From Rhizobacter sp. (lineage in GTDB: Bacteria; Pseudomonadota; Gammaproteobacteria; Burkholderiales; Burkholderiaceae_C), in assembly GCA_025350965.1 (NCBI GenBank), contig JANXWV010000063.1:1-40044 (forward strand): a DNA stretch of 40,044 nt. Reading direction: 5' to 3'. The notes under the pieces are model-generated. The model worked only from the letters and a program-made list of their open reading frames with translations. It searched no databases and was not told the DNA's origin. Within the stretch, counting starts at the first letter, position 1; each line of letters opens with the position of its first letter. Both the position numbers and the translations under genes were made by a program. Below, piece after piece: positions 30,515-39,341 of the stretch.

Positions 30515-30833
30515 TTCTGCCACTGCTTCGGCAATAGACGACACGGCTGGTGCAGTGGCTCACGTGATGAGCCAGGCGCTGGCCGACGGCTCGCTCGTCG
30601 ATGTCGTCATCGCCATCACCCTTCTGGAAGCGCTGGTGTTGCTGGTCTATCGGCTGCTCACCGGCAAGGGCGTTGCGGCCAGCCAGTTTTTGGTCAACCT
30701 GCTCTCGGGCCTGAGCCTGATGGTGGCACTTCGCCTCGTGCTGGTCGGCGCGCGGTGGGGCGGGGTTGCAGCCTGCCTGCTGCTTGCGGGCTTGCTGCAC
30801 GTGGCCGACCTGTGGCGGCGCTGGGAGCGCTGA
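30507..30833 (+). CDS. Small membrane protein of unknown function, end of the bchG-bchP-tspO operon
   Basis: I do not recognise this 108-residue protein. It has three predicted spans: VDVVIAITLLEALVLLVYRL, FLVNLLSGLSLMVALRLVLV and GVAACLLLAGLLHVADLW, with a short polar N-terminus and an Arg-rich C-terminus. GTG 30507 overlaps the tspO stop by 8 bases; ATG 30567 (MSQALADGSL) is an alternative. The tight overlap ties it to tspO and to the photosynthesis operon. The next gene converges after 20 bases, so this is the right-hand border of the cluster. No cofactor-binding motif is visible. Confidence 0.75.
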   Translation: MASSATASAIDDTAGAVAHVMSQALADGSLVDVVIAITLLEALVLLVYRLLTGKGVAASQFLVNLLSGLSLMVALRLVLVGARWGGVAACLLLAGLLHVADLWRRWER

Positions 30834-30853
30834 AGCCCCCACACCTGCGGCGG

Positions 30854-31366
30854 CTACTTCAGCGGGATCGGTGTGGCGCGGTCCACCGCGACGGCTGTCA
30901 CGCTGTTCTGCGGCGAGCCTTCGATCACGCGGTCGGAGTAGGTCAGGTAAACGAGCGCGTTGCGCTTCTTGTCGACCATGCGCACCACGCGCAGCTTCTT
31001 GAACATGATCGACAGGCGTTCGTTGAAGATCTCTTCCTGTGCGGGCAGGGCTTTGCTGAAGCTGATCGGGCCGACCTGCCGGCAGGCAATCGAGGCCTCG
31101 GCCTTGTCTTCGGCCAGGCCCAGGCCGCCCTTGATGCCGCCGGTCTTGGCCCGCGACACGTAGCAGGCCACACCTGCGACCAGCGGGTCGTCATAGGCCT
31201 CGACCACGATCTTGTGGTCGGGGCCTATGAATTTGAAAACCGTGTCGACTTCGCCGATGGCGTCAGCCGCAGCGGCGCCGCATGCGGCGAGCGCAACAGC
31301 CGTTGCGAACGCCGCTGCGGTGAGCGGCTTCACCAGCGACGTAGCGTGAACGCGAGCGCGGCTCAT
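30854..31366 (-). CDS. creA: CreA family protein
   Basis: This 170-residue protein belongs to the CreA family, whose function is not established. It has an N-terminal export signal; LAAC at residues 26-29 fits a lipobox, so it may be a lipoprotein. The conserved core follows: [40 protein letters not shown] and [22 protein letters not shown] 31366 overlaps the stop of the upstream glutathione transferase gene (ATGA), so the two form a pair. It converges on the last gene of the photosynthesis cluster. Confidence 0.88.
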   Translation of the reverse strand: MSRARVHATSLVKPLTAAAFATAVALAACGAAAADAIGEVDTVFKFIGPDHKIVVEAYDDPLVAGVACYVSRAKTGGIKGGLGLAEDKAEASIACRQVGPISFSKALPAQEEIFNERLSIMFKKLRVVRMVDKKRNALVYLTYSDRVIEGSPQNSVTAVAVDRATPIPLK

Positions 31367-32055
31367 CGCTGCTGGTACTGCGCGGTGCCGAACAAGGTTT
31401 CGCGTGCCTTGTCGTCGGTGAGCGGCTTGCGCTGGCTCGCCAGCACCTCGACGCCGCGCTGCACGGCAGGCCGCGCTGCGATTTCGTCGAACCAGCCTTT
31501 CAGGTGCGGGTAGTCGACCCAATCGATGCCCTGGTTCTTCCACGATCGCAGCCACGGGAAGATGGCGATGTCGGCAATCGAGTACGCCGGGCCGGCGATG
31601 TACTTGCTCTTCGCCAGGCGCTTGTTCATCACGCCGTACAGGCGTTTCGCTTCGTTGGTGTAGCGCGTCACTGCGTACTCGATCTTCTCGGGTGCGTAGA
31701 TGCGGAAGTGATGCGCCTGCCCGAGCATCGGCCCGACGCCGCCCATCTGGAACATCAGCCACTCGAGCACCTCGTACTTGCCACGCACGTCGGCCGGCAT
31801 CAGCTTGCCGGTCTTGCCTGCGAGGTACAACAGGATGGCGCCCGACTCGAACAGCGGGATGGGCTTGCCGTCAGGCCCATCGGGGTCCACGATGGCGGGG
31901 ATCTTGTTGTTCGGGCTGATGGCCAGGAACTCGGGCTTGAACTGGTCGCCGGCGCCGATGTCGACTGCTGTTGCCCGGTAGGGCAGCCCGCACTCTTCCA
32001 GCATGATGTGAACTTTGTGGCCGTTCGGTGTAGCCCACGAATACACTTCAATCAT
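31363..32055 (-). CDS. Glutathione S-transferase family protein (YfcG/YghU-like)
   Basis: The 230-residue protein has the thioredoxin-like N-terminal domain ([52 protein letters not shown]). The C-terminal helical domain contains [20 protein letters not shown]. The NNKIPAIVD and ESGAIL segments bind glutathione in the YfcG/YghU (nu-class) group, which show disulphide-bond reductase activity; the substrate here is unknown. It is co-transcribed with creA. The start is divergent from the next gene, with a 63-base gap that shows no clear promoter. Confidence 0.9.
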   Translation of the reverse strand: MIEVYSWATPNGHKVHIMLEECGLPYRATAVDIGAGDQFKPEFLAISPNNKIPAIVDPDGPDGKPIPLFESGAILLYLAGKTGKLMPADVRGKYEVLEWLMFQMGGVGPMLGQAHHFRIYAPEKIEYAVTRYTNEAKRLYGVMNKRLAKSKYIAGPAYSIADIAIFPWLRSWKNQGIDWVDYPHLKGWFDEIAARPAVQRGVEVLASQRKPLTDDKARETLFGTAQYQQR

Positions 32056-32118
32056 GTTTTGCGCCTAGTTTGCGCACCCTCGCGCGCCGGTCTTCACTCT
32101 AGTTCATTGACTGATGCC

Positions 32119-32904
32119 ATGCTCGATTCCTTGAAACGCCTGTTCGCCGGCAGCAAAGCCGAAGACCGAGACCTCGTCGAAGTGGCCGATTGGGCGAAGC
32201 GCTGCGGCCACGGGTTCAAGCGCGCGCGCGGCGATGAAGGCTTCGTGATCGACGGCCTGCTCGAAGGCAAGCCATGGCGCATCGAGTGGGGCCCGCCGCA
32301 GCGCGCCTACATCGTTGGCCACGAACTGCGGTTGCGCATGGAGATCGACCTGCCGTCGGATGCGCAGATGCTGGTGCTGTCGCGCCCGCTGATGGAGTCT
32401 CTCGAGCGCCAGACCTTCGAGGAATTCACCGACAACGTCCAAACGCAGATCGGCACCAAGACGCCCGAAGAGATGCGCTGGCTGGTGATGTTCCCGAAGG
32501 TCAACCTTGCGCCATTCAAGATCGTGCGTCAGCACTTCGGTGCCGTGGCGAGCCAGCCCGATGCGGGGCTGGCCTGGATCGACGGGCCGCTCGCCAACAT
32601 GCTGGAGCGGGCCACTGCCGGCATGCTCGGCGCAGAGCCCCCGTTCGTGTTGATGACGCTGCGCGGCCGTGCCTATATGCGCATGCAACTGGCCACGCCC
32701 GATGCGAACACCGTGGCGTCGGCCCTGGCCTTGTTCGAGACCGCCGTGACCCAGGCGCTGCGCCTGGCCGGCGGCAAGACCGACCCGAACCCGGGTTGGA
32801 ACTCGACCGCCAACACAGCATGGCAGAGCTTGCACCCGGGCGCCGAGTTGACCGACCCCGATGGGCCCGGCGAGCCAGCGCCGCCGCGAGCCAAGGGCCG
32901 GTGA
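32119..32904 (+). CDS. Conserved-looking soluble protein of unknown function
   Basis: The 261-residue protein begins MLDSLKRLFAGSKAEDRDLV. It has no signal peptide or membrane span. A mixed alpha/beta composition with a Trp-rich motif (GKPWRIEWGPPQRAYIVGHE) and a later FKIVRQHFGAV can be seen, but no catalytic motif I recognise. ATG 32119 is the first reasonable start; the frame stays open upstream across the glutathione transferase only as shadow. The C-terminal 25 residues are Pro/Gly-rich. It is a single gene flanked by minus-strand genes. Good codon use over its whole length supports a real gene. Confidence 0.8.
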   Translation: MLDSLKRLFAGSKAEDRDLVEVADWAKRCGHGFKRARGDEGFVIDGLLEGKPWRIEWGPPQRAYIVGHELRLRMEIDLPSDAQMLVLSRPLMESLERQTFEEFTDNVQTQIGTKTPEEMRWLVMFPKVNLAPFKIVRQHFGAVASQPDAGLAWIDGPLANMLERATAGMLGAEPPFVLMTLRGRAYMRMQLATPDANTVASALALFETAVTQALRLAGGKTDPNPGWNSTANTAWQSLHPGAELTDPDGPGEPAPPRAKGR

Positions 32905-32928
32905 ACGGGCGCTAGATCAGGCGCGAGA

Positions 32929-34170
32929 TCAGGCGTATTTGCCGAGCTCCAGCTTGGCGATGGCGTTGCGGTGCACTTCGTCCGGGCCATCGGCAAAGCG
33001 CAGGGTCCGCGCATTGGCGTAGAAGCTGGCGAGCGGGAAGTCTTCCGACACGCCGCCGCCGCCATGCGCCTGCATGGCCCAGTCGATCACCTGCAGCGCC
33101 ATGGTCGGCGCCACGACCTTGATCATCGCGATCTCGGCCTTGGCGGTCTTGTTGCCGGCCACGTCCATGATCCACGCGGCCTTCAGCGTCAGCAGGCGCG
33201 CCATGTCGATGCGGCAACGCGCTTCGGCAATGCGCTCGCGAGTCACGCCCTGTTCGGCCACGCTGCGGCCGAAGGCAATGCGGCTGCTGGCACGCTTGCA
33301 CATCAGCTCGAGCGAGCGCTCGGCCAGGCCGATCAGCCGCATGCAATGGTGAATGCGCCCCGGCCCGAGCCGGCCCTGCGCGATCTCGAAGCCACGGCCC
33401 TCGCCGAGCAGGATGTTGCTGGCCGGCACGCGCACGTTGTCGAACACGATTTCCATGTGGCCGTGCGGCGCGTCGTCGTAGCCGAAGACGCTCAGCGGGC
33501 GCAGCACGGTAATGCCCTTGGTGTCGGCCGGCACCAGCACCATCGACTGCTGTGAATGGCGCGGTGCATCGGGGTCGGTCTTGCCCATGAAGATGTAGAT
33601 CTTGCAGCGCGGGTCGCCGGCGCCGCTGATCCACCACTTGCGGGCATTGATGACGTAGTCGTCGCCATCGCGTTCGATGCGCGCCGCGATGTTGGTGGCG
33701 TCGCTCGACGCGACCGCCGGCTCGGTCATCGCGAAGGCACTGCGGATCTTGCCGTCGAGCAGCGGCTCGAGCCATTCGCGCTTGTGCTGCGCATTGCCGT
33801 AGCGTTCGATCGTTTCCATGTTGCCGGTGTCGGGCGCAGAGCAGTTGAACGCTTCCGAGCACCAGGGCACGCGGCCCATGATCTCGGCCAGCGGCGCGTA
33901 GTCGCTGTTCGACAGGCCGAAGTCGCGGCCGTTGTGGGCCGCCCCTTCGCCCCCCGCAGTGGGCGGCAGGAACAGGTTCCACAAGCCCTGCGCGCGGGCC
34001 TTGGGCTTTAGCGCTTCGATGGTGGCCAGCGGCGTCCAGCGCTTGCCTGCGGCGGTGTTCGCCGCCAGCTCGGCGTGAACCTTCGCTTCTGCGGGGTAGA
34101 TGTGCTCGTCCATGAAGCGAAGCAGCTTGGCTTGCATGTCGAGTGTGCGTGGCGAGTAGTTGAAGTCCAT
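32929..34170 (-). CDS. Acyl-CoA dehydrogenase (ACAD10/11-like)
   Basis: This is an FAD-dependent enzyme that introduces a double bond next to the thioester of an acyl-CoA. The 413-residue protein shows [20 protein letters not shown] and [19 protein letters not shown] in the middle domain, [20 protein letters not shown] in the C-terminal helical domain, and [18 protein letters not shown] near the end. These resemble bacterial homologues of ACAD10/11. GGAG lies 7 bases before ATG 34170. The gene upstream on the same strand encodes an aminoglycoside-phosphotransferase-fold protein, the same pairing found fused in ACAD10/11. A joint role in breakdown of hydroxylated or branched acids is inferred. 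Confidence 0.92.
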   Translation of the reverse strand: MDFNYSPRTLDMQAKLLRFMDEHIYPAEAKVHAELAANTAAGKRWTPLATIEALKPKARAQGLWNLFLPPTAGGEGAAHNGRDFGLSNSDYAPLAEIMGRVPWCSEAFNCSAPDTGNMETIERYGNAQHKREWLEPLLDGKIRSAFAMTEPAVASSDATNIAARIERDGDDYVINARKWWISGAGDPRCKIYIFMGKTDPDAPRHSQQSMVLVPADTKGITVLRPLSVFGYDDAPHGHMEIVFDNVRVPASNILLGEGRGFEIAQGRLGPGRIHHCMRLIGLAERSLELMCKRASSRIAFGRSVAEQGVTRERIAEARCRIDMARLLTLKAAWIMDVAGNKTAKAEIAMIKVVAPTMALQVIDWAMQAHGGGGVSEDFPLASFYANARTLRFADGPDEVHRNAIAKLELGKYA

Positions 34171-34225
34171 CGTCTTCTCCGGGGGTGTTGGGGGTGCCGA
34201 TCAGCGCGCGGGCGTCGCCGACAGG

Positions 34226-35311
34226 TCAGCTTTGCTGGGCGATGCGCCAGCCCATCTCGGCCAGCGGCCTGGCGCCCGCGCCGGCCTGGCGTGCCTGCGC
34301 GCTGGATGCCGTGCCGGCCTCGACGCGCTTCGCAATGCCTTGCAGGATGCCGGCCATGCGGAACAGGTTGTAGGCCATGTAGAAGTTCCAGTCGGCCATC
34401 ACGGCCTGCGGGTCGGGGCGACCCGTGCGTTCACAGTAGCGGCGCACATAGTCGGCCTCGCTCGGAATGGCCAGTGCGGCGAGATCGAGCCCGCCGATGC
34501 CCCGAAACGAACCCGGCGCGATGTGCCACGACATGCAGTGGTAACTGAAGTCGGCCAGCGGGTGACCGATGGTCGAGAGCTCCCAGTCGAGCACCGCGAT
34601 CACACGCGGCTCGGTCGGGTGAAAGACGAGGTTGTCGAGCCGGTAGTCGCCGTGCACGACCGCCACCTGGCTCGCGTCGAGCGCACTCGCGGGCATGTGT
34701 GCCGGGAGCCATTCCATCAGCCGGTCCATCGCGTCGATGGGCTCGGTGATCGAGGCCAGGTACTGCTTGCTCCAGCGGCCGATCTGGCGCTCGAAGTAAT
34801 TGCCCGGCTTGCCGTAGGCTTGAAGGCCGACTGCCGCCACATCGACGTTGTGGAGTGCCGCGATCACACGGTTCATTTCGCCGTACACCGCCGCGCGGCT
34901 GGCGTTGTCAAGGCTGGGCAGGGACTGGTCCCAGAACACGCGCCCGGGCATGAATTCCATGAGGTAGAAGGCGCGGCCGATCACGCTTTCGTCTTCGCAC
35001 AGCAGATGCATGTGCGGCACCGGCACGTCGCTGCCGTGGAGCGCCCTCATCACCGTGAACTCGCGTTCGATGGCGTGCGCCGATGGCAGCAACTTGGCGA
35101 CCGGCCCGGGCTTGCAGCGCATCACGTACTCGAGACCCGGTGTCACGAGCTTGAAGGTCGGGTTGGACTGGCCGCCCTTGAATTGCTCGACCGTGAGCGG
35201 GCCGTTGAAGCCGGACAGTTGCGCCTCGAGGTAGGCCTGCAGTGCGCCGGTGTCGAAGGTGTGTTGCTCGGTCACCGGCTTCGTGCCGGTATTGGCTTCG
35301 ATCAGTGTCAT
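34226..35311 (-). CDS. Phosphotransferase of the aminoglycoside phosphotransferase (APH) fold, partner of the acyl-CoA dehydrogenase
   Basis: The 361-residue kinase-like protein has the N-terminal substrate-positioning segment QFKGGQSNPTFKLVT. The catalytic loop is VVHGDYRLDNLVFHP (HGDxxxxN) and the metal-binding segment is IAVLDWELSTIGHPLADFSY. In ACAD10/11 an equivalent domain phosphorylates 4-hydroxyacyl-CoA before the dehydrogenase acts; this is family knowledge applied here by neighbourhood. Start 35311 (MTLIEANTG) is preferred; the longer frame upstream runs through the 12-base tandem repeat. The acyl-CoA dehydrogenase follows after 55 bases. Confidence 0.88.
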   Translation of the reverse strand: MTLIEANTGTKPVTEQHTFDTGALQAYLEAQLSGFNGPLTVEQFKGGQSNPTFKLVTPGLEYVMRCKPGPVAKLLPSAHAIEREFTVMRALHGSDVPVPHMHLLCEDESVIGRAFYLMEFMPGRVFWDQSLPSLDNASRAAVYGEMNRVIAALHNVDVAAVGLQAYGKPGNYFERQIGRWSKQYLASITEPIDAMDRLMEWLPAHMPASALDASQVAVVHGDYRLDNLVFHPTEPRVIAVLDWELSTIGHPLADFSYHCMSWHIAPGSFRGIGGLDLAALAIPSEADYVRRYCERTGRPDPQAVMADWNFYMAYNLFRMAGILQGIAKRVEAGTASSAQARQAGAGARPLAEMGWRIAQQS

Positions 35312-35362
35312 GGGCAGGTCGGCCGAGTGGCGTGGGGCGGTTGGTTCATCGTCGGCTCCAAC

Positions 35363-35416
35363 GGTCGGGTCAGCGGTCGCCTCAGCGGTCGGGTCAGCGG
35401 TCGGCTCAGCGGTCGG
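35363..35416. repeat. 12-base tandem repeat at the 3' end of the Crp/Fnr gene
   Basis: GGTCGGGTCAGC or a close variant occurs four times in a row (35363-35374, 35375-35386, 35387-35398, 35399-35410) and part of a fifth copy follows. The Crp/Fnr stop codon (35406-35408, minus strand) lies inside the array, so the last residues of that protein come from repeat sequence. The rest fills the gap before the phosphotransferase start. Confidence 0.85.
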
Positions 35417-36134
35417 CAATTGCGAGCAGCTTCGGCCGCGACAGCACGACCAGCCGCGTCGGCTCGATGCGCACCGCACCGTCGCGCTCGAAGCCCTTCA
35501 GCTCCTGGTTGACGCGCTGGCGCGACGCACCGAGCAGCTGCGCCAGGTCTTCCTGTGCAAGCTGCAAGCCGATGCGGATTTCTTCGCCCTGCGGCGTGCC
35601 GTAACTGCGCGCGAGGAGCAGGATCTGCTTGGCGAGGCGCGACGCGAGCGGGCGCGTGTTCAGGTCTTCGACCACGTCGAAGAGCAGCCGCAGGCGCCGG
35701 CAGTTCAGGCGCAGCAGCGCTTCGTACAGCTCGGTGTGCTGGGCCAGCAGTTCGCGGAAGTCGGCCTTGCGGATCACCAGCAGCGTGGTCTCGCCATGCG
35801 CATTCGCGTCGTGCGTTCGGGGCAGGCCATCGAAGAGGGAGATGTCGCCGAACCAGGTGCCGGGCTCCACGTACGTGAGCGTCACCTGCTTGCCCGAGAG
35901 TGAAACCGAGCTGACCCGCACCGCGCCCTTGGCCACGCCGCACCATTCGTCGGCCGGCCCGCCACGGGCACTCAGCATGGCGCCGTCCTGCAGGCGCCGC
36001 ACCACGGCGCGGGACAGGATCGCCTGGCGCAAGGCCTGTGAAAGTTTCGAGAACCAAGAGCCGCAGTCGATGTTGGAACGTTCGCCGATTGTAAGAACGG
36101 GGGTATTCATGTTGAGTCGCTGATGTGACAGCAT
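35406..36134 (-). CDS. Crp/Fnr family transcription regulator
   Basis: The 242-residue protein has an N-terminal cyclic-nucleotide-binding-type domain (LQDGAMLSARGGPADEWCGV; YVEPGTWFGDISLFDGLPRT) and a C-terminal winged helix (LAQEDLAQLLGASRQRVNQE). It lacks the clustered N-terminal cysteines of FNR, so it should not be an iron-sulphur oxygen sensor. The effector is unknown. ATG 36134 is the first start; ATG 36110 (MNTPVLTIG) is equally plausible. It diverges from the aldolase gene across 93 bases that hold the aldolase ribosome binding site but no convincing Crp box. The stop codon is inside a tandem repeat. Confidence 0.9.
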   Translation of the reverse strand: MLSHQRLNMNTPVLTIGERSNIDCGSWFSKLSQALRQAILSRAVVRRLQDGAMLSARGGPADEWCGVAKGAVRVSSVSLSGKQVTLTYVEPGTWFGDISLFDGLPRTHDANAHGETTLLVIRKADFRELLAQHTELYEALLRLNCRRLRLLFDVVEDLNTRPLASRLAKQILLLARSYGTPQGEEIRIGLQLAQEDLAQLLGASRQRVNQELKGFERDGAVRIEPTRLVVLSRPKLLAIADR

Positions 36135-36227
36135 GATGCCGCTGCGCGCGCCTATTGTGTTCGAGGGAAATCACCCTGCGCCACGCGTTCCCGACGGCCC
36201 CGAGCCGCACCCCATTGGAGACCTGAC

Positions 36228-37019
36228 ATGACCGCACCGACACCCGCTTCCACACTGCACTTCCCCAGCCTGAAGAATGAAGTCAGCCCGCAGGAATGGC
36301 AGGTCCGCTGTGACCTGGCGGCGGCCTACCGGCTGGTCGCTGCATTCAAGTGGGACGACATGGTGTTCACCCACATCAGCGCGCGCCTGCCGGGCAGCGA
36401 AGAGGCCTTCCTGATCAACCCTTACGGCCTGATGTTCGACGAGATCACCGCGTCCAGCCTGATCCGGATCGACACCCATGGCAACAAGCTCGACGACTCG
36501 CCCTACCCGGTGAACCCGGCGGGGTTCACCATCCACAGCGCCATTCACTCGGCACGCCACGATGCGCAGTGCGTGCTGCATGTGCACTCGCTGAACGGCA
36601 TCGCGGTGTCGGCACAGAGGCAGGGCGTGCTGCCGTTGTCGCAGCAGTCGATCTTCGTGCTGTCGAGCCTGAGTTATCACGACTATGAAGGCGTGGCGTT
36701 GTACGAAGAAGAGAAGCCGCGCCTGGTGGCCGACCTGGGCCCGAGCAACAACTACCTGATGCTGCGCAACCACGGCCTTTTGACGCTGGGCCGCAGCATT
36801 GCGGATGCCTTCCTCGCGATGTACTTCTTCGAGACCGTCTGCACGATCCAGATCCGCGCGATGGCGGGCGGCACCGAGCTGACCCACGTCAACCCGAAGA
36901 TCATCTCGACCGCGAACGAGCAGGCCCGCGTGGCCACGCGCGGCATGGGTGCGGGCGCGTTGTCGTGGCCTGGGCTGCTGCGCCGCCTTGAGCGCACCGA
37001 CCCGAGTTACCGAACCTGA
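36228..37019 (+). CDS. Class II aldolase/adducin family protein
   Basis: The 263-residue protein has the zinc-dependent class II aldolase fold: FTHISARLPGSEEAFLINPY, PAGFTIHSAIHSARHDAQCV with LHVHSLNG (histidines that would bind the metal), and LMLRNHGLLTLGRSIADAFL. Family members include fuculose-phosphate aldolase and decarboxylase-type enzymes, as well as many of unknown substrate; this one cannot be assigned further. TTGGAG lies 8 bases before ATG 36228. It is divergent from the Crp/Fnr gene. The 126 bases after it, to 37145, show no clear terminator. Confidence 0.88.
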   Translation: MTAPTPASTLHFPSLKNEVSPQEWQVRCDLAAAYRLVAAFKWDDMVFTHISARLPGSEEAFLINPYGLMFDEITASSLIRIDTHGNKLDDSPYPVNPAGFTIHSAIHSARHDAQCVLHVHSLNGIAVSAQRQGVLPLSQQSIFVLSSLSYHDYEGVALYEEEKPRLVADLGPSNNYLMLRNHGLLTLGRSIADAFLAMYFFETVCTIQIRAMAGGTELTHVNPKIISTANEQARVATRGMGAGALSWPGLLRRLERTDPSYRT

Positions 37020-37145
37020 GCCGTCCCTCCCGGGCTCCTCGCCCTTCGTTCATGCGCCGAATTCACGCGCCGACATCGGGCTTGCGCAAAAGCGCGAACT
37101 GGGCGGTGCTGCTGCCGCTCGCGTGAGATTTGCGGGCGGGTCTTC

Positions 37146-39320
37146 ATGCTAGAGTCTTTTGACAAATCCAAGCCAGATTCAAGCTCAACCAAGACCCGCC
37201 ACTCCCGCATGCGAGCCACCGTTTCCGCCATTGCCATCGGCATCGCGCTCTGGTTCACCGCCAGCTCCGCGCAGGCCATGGGCTTCGGTCGGATCGTCAA
37301 CGCCACGCAACTCGGCCAGGCCTTGAATTTCTCCGCCAGCGTGCGCCTGGAAGCCGACGAAACACTGCCCCGCGAGTGTGTGTCGGCCGAGGTCTTCTCG
37401 GGCGACAACAAGCTGCAGCCGAGTCAGGTGCGCGTGACGCTCGAAGGCGCGGTCGACGCCAGCGAACGAAGCGTGCGCATCAGCACCGTGAGCTTGATCG
37501 ACGAGCCGGTCGTGACCGTCAACGTGTCGATCGGCTGCACCGCCAAGGTCACGCGGCGCTTCGTGGCGTTCATCGACCCGCCGGTGCTGAACCTGGCGCA
37601 GGCCGGCGCGAACGACGCCCCGGCGTTGCCGCCGCAGCGCCCCGAGTCGGCGCTGTCACCGCTGGTCGCGAGTGTTGAAGGCGCCGAACGCCGGCGCCCG
37701 ACCACGCAAGCTTCCGAACGCAGTGCACAGGCGCCCGCCCCACGGCGCCGCGCCCGCACGGCCGCTGTCGCGCCGACCATGGCCAGTGCCACACCGGTTG
37801 CGCGCGCAGCGGTGCCAGCGGCCCCGCGCAAGGTGGTGGTCGCACCGCGCATGGCCGCCGTGGCGCGTGCGCCAGCCAGCGCAGGTGGCGCACGGCTCGA
37901 ACTCGAAACCAGCCCGACGGTGACTGCCCGCGTGCCGGCTCCGGCGGCGTCCGGGCCGGCATTGGGGCCGGTCCTGCTCCCATCAGCCATCACCTCGGCC
38001 AATGTGATGCCACCGGCACAGACGGCTTCGGTGGCACTGGCAGAACAGCAAACCCAGCAGGCCGAACGCGAGCGCCTGCGCATCACCGAACTGGAACAGG
38101 GCCTGGCCAAACTGCGTGCCGACGGGCTGGCCACTCAGCAGGCGCTGGCCGGCTTGCAGGCGCGCCTGCGCGAGGCCCAGGCCGAGCGCTATGCGAACCC
38201 GCTGGTCTACGGCCTGGCGTGGTTGTCGGCGTTGCTGGCGCTGGCCGTGGCAGCGTTGTGGTGGCGCCAGTCGCGCGCCAGCGCGTCGGCGCAGTGGTGG
38301 TCGGCGCCGCCACTTGGCACGGCGGATTCGCGCTTGCCGCCGGCCGCCGGTCCGGGGTCGGCACCGGGCTCGACACCTTCACCGCTGGACGCTCGTTCGA
38401 CGATGGCCGATGCATTCGGGCTGTCCAGCGTCGTCGACGACGCGGCGCCGACAGTCTCATTGCCTGCAGGGCCGCCGCGCACCGTACCGATGCCGCTGGC
38501 GCCTGTCGCAGCAGCTCCATCGCCGGTGGTTCCCGAGCCGACACGCGAGCTGTCGGTCGAGGAGCTGATCGACCTGGAGCAGCAGGCCGAGTTCTTCGTC
38601 GTGCTGGGGCAGGACGAAGCCGCCATCGACCTGCTGATGAGCCACGTGCGGCGTGACGGCGGCATCAGCCCGCTGCCCTACCTGAAGCTGCTCGAAATCT
38701 ACCGCCGCCGCGGCGACACCGTCGCCTACGAGCGCACCCGCGAGCGCTTCAACCGGCGCTTCAACGCCTATGCGCCCGACTGGGAGTCCGACCTGCAGCA
38801 AGGCCGCTCGCTGGTCGACTACCCGGAGATCATCACGCGGCTGCAAGCGCTCTGGGTCACGCCGCCGCGCGCGATGGAAACGCTCGATGCCTCGCTGTTC
38901 CGACGCAACACGTCGGACGACACCTTCGACCTGCCGGCCTACCGGGAACTGCTGTTCCTGTACTCGGTGGCGCGGGACCTCGCCGAGCAAGACGCCGCCG
39001 GCCCGCAGTCACAGGTTGACCTGCTGCTGCCGCTGGCAGACGAAGCCTCGGCCGAGCCCATCTCGCGCCTGATGGCCGCGACGAATCATGGCGATTTCCA
39101 GAACAGCGACATGATGACCATGCCGCTGGACCTCGACGTGTCGTTCGATCCGACAGCGTCGCGCACGGCCTACCCCGAGCAAGTGGAGACCACGCCCGCA
39201 GCCCTGCTGCGCACCGGCGACCGACCCTTCGGCCGCGACTCGCGCTTCCTCGACTTCGACGCCGACGAGACCCACCCGCCGGTACCCAAGCCTCCGAAAG
39301 CGCCAGCGCCGCGGCGCTAA
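37146..39320 (+). CDS. FimV/HubP-like protein
   Basis: The 724-residue protein has an export signal (ATVSAIAIGIALWFTASSAQ). A FimV-type N-terminal domain follows (MGFGRIVNATQLGQALNFSA; ECVSAEVFSGDNKLQPSQVR). Then come an Ala/Pro/Arg-rich middle, a short coiled coil (ERERLRITELEQGLAKLRAD) and one membrane span (VYGLAWLSALLALAVAALWW). The cytoplasmic part has a helical segment LIDLEQQAEFFVVLGQDEAA typical of the TPR-like region in FimV. Proteins of this group organise cell poles and type IV pili; the role here is inferred. ATG 37146 gives a 21-residue lead before ATG 37209 (MRATVSAIA), which is the more usual signal-peptide start. Confidence 0.85.
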   Translation: MLESFDKSKPDSSSTKTRHSRMRATVSAIAIGIALWFTASSAQAMGFGRIVNATQLGQALNFSASVRLEADETLPRECVSAEVFSGDNKLQPSQVRVTLEGAVDASERSVRISTVSLIDEPVVTVNVSIGCTAKVTRRFVAFIDPPVLNLAQAGANDAPALPPQRPESALSPLVASVEGAERRRPTTQASERSAQAPAPRRRARTAAVAPTMASATPVARAAVPAAPRKVVVAPRMAAVARAPASAGGARLELETSPTVTARVPAPAASGPALGPVLLPSAITSANVMPPAQTASVALAEQQTQQAERERLRITELEQGLAKLRADGLATQQALAGLQARLREAQAERYANPLVYGLAWLSALLALAVAALWWRQSRASASAQWWSAPPLGTADSRLPPAAGPGSAPGSTPSPLDARSTMADAFGLSSVVDDAAPTVSLPAGPPRTVPMPLAPVAAAPSPVVPEPTRELSVEELIDLEQQAEFFVVLGQDEAAIDLLMSHVRRDGGISPLPYLKLLEIYRRRGDTVAYERTRERFNRRFNAYAPDWESDLQQGRSLVDYPEIITRLQALWVTPPRAMETLDASLFRRNTSDDTFDLPAYRELLFLYSVARDLAEQDAAGPQSQVDLLLPLADEASAEPISRLMAATNHGDFQNSDMMTMPLDLDVSFDPTASRTAYPEQVETTPAALLRTGDRPFGRDSRFLDFDADETHPPVPKPPKAPAPRR

Positions 39321-39341
39321 CGACGCCGGCGCAGGGCAGCG

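Noticed and set aside
35406..36134. Crp/Fnr gene as an FNR-type oxygen sensor controlling the photosynthesis cluster
   Set aside because: The N-terminal cysteine cluster needed for an iron-sulphur centre is absent, and no matching operator was found in the cluster.
39303..39316. Palindrome AGCGCCGCGGCGCT at the end of the FimV-like gene as a terminator
   Set aside because: There is no T-run on either side and the palindrome lies in coding sequence; it may be a chance product of high GC.
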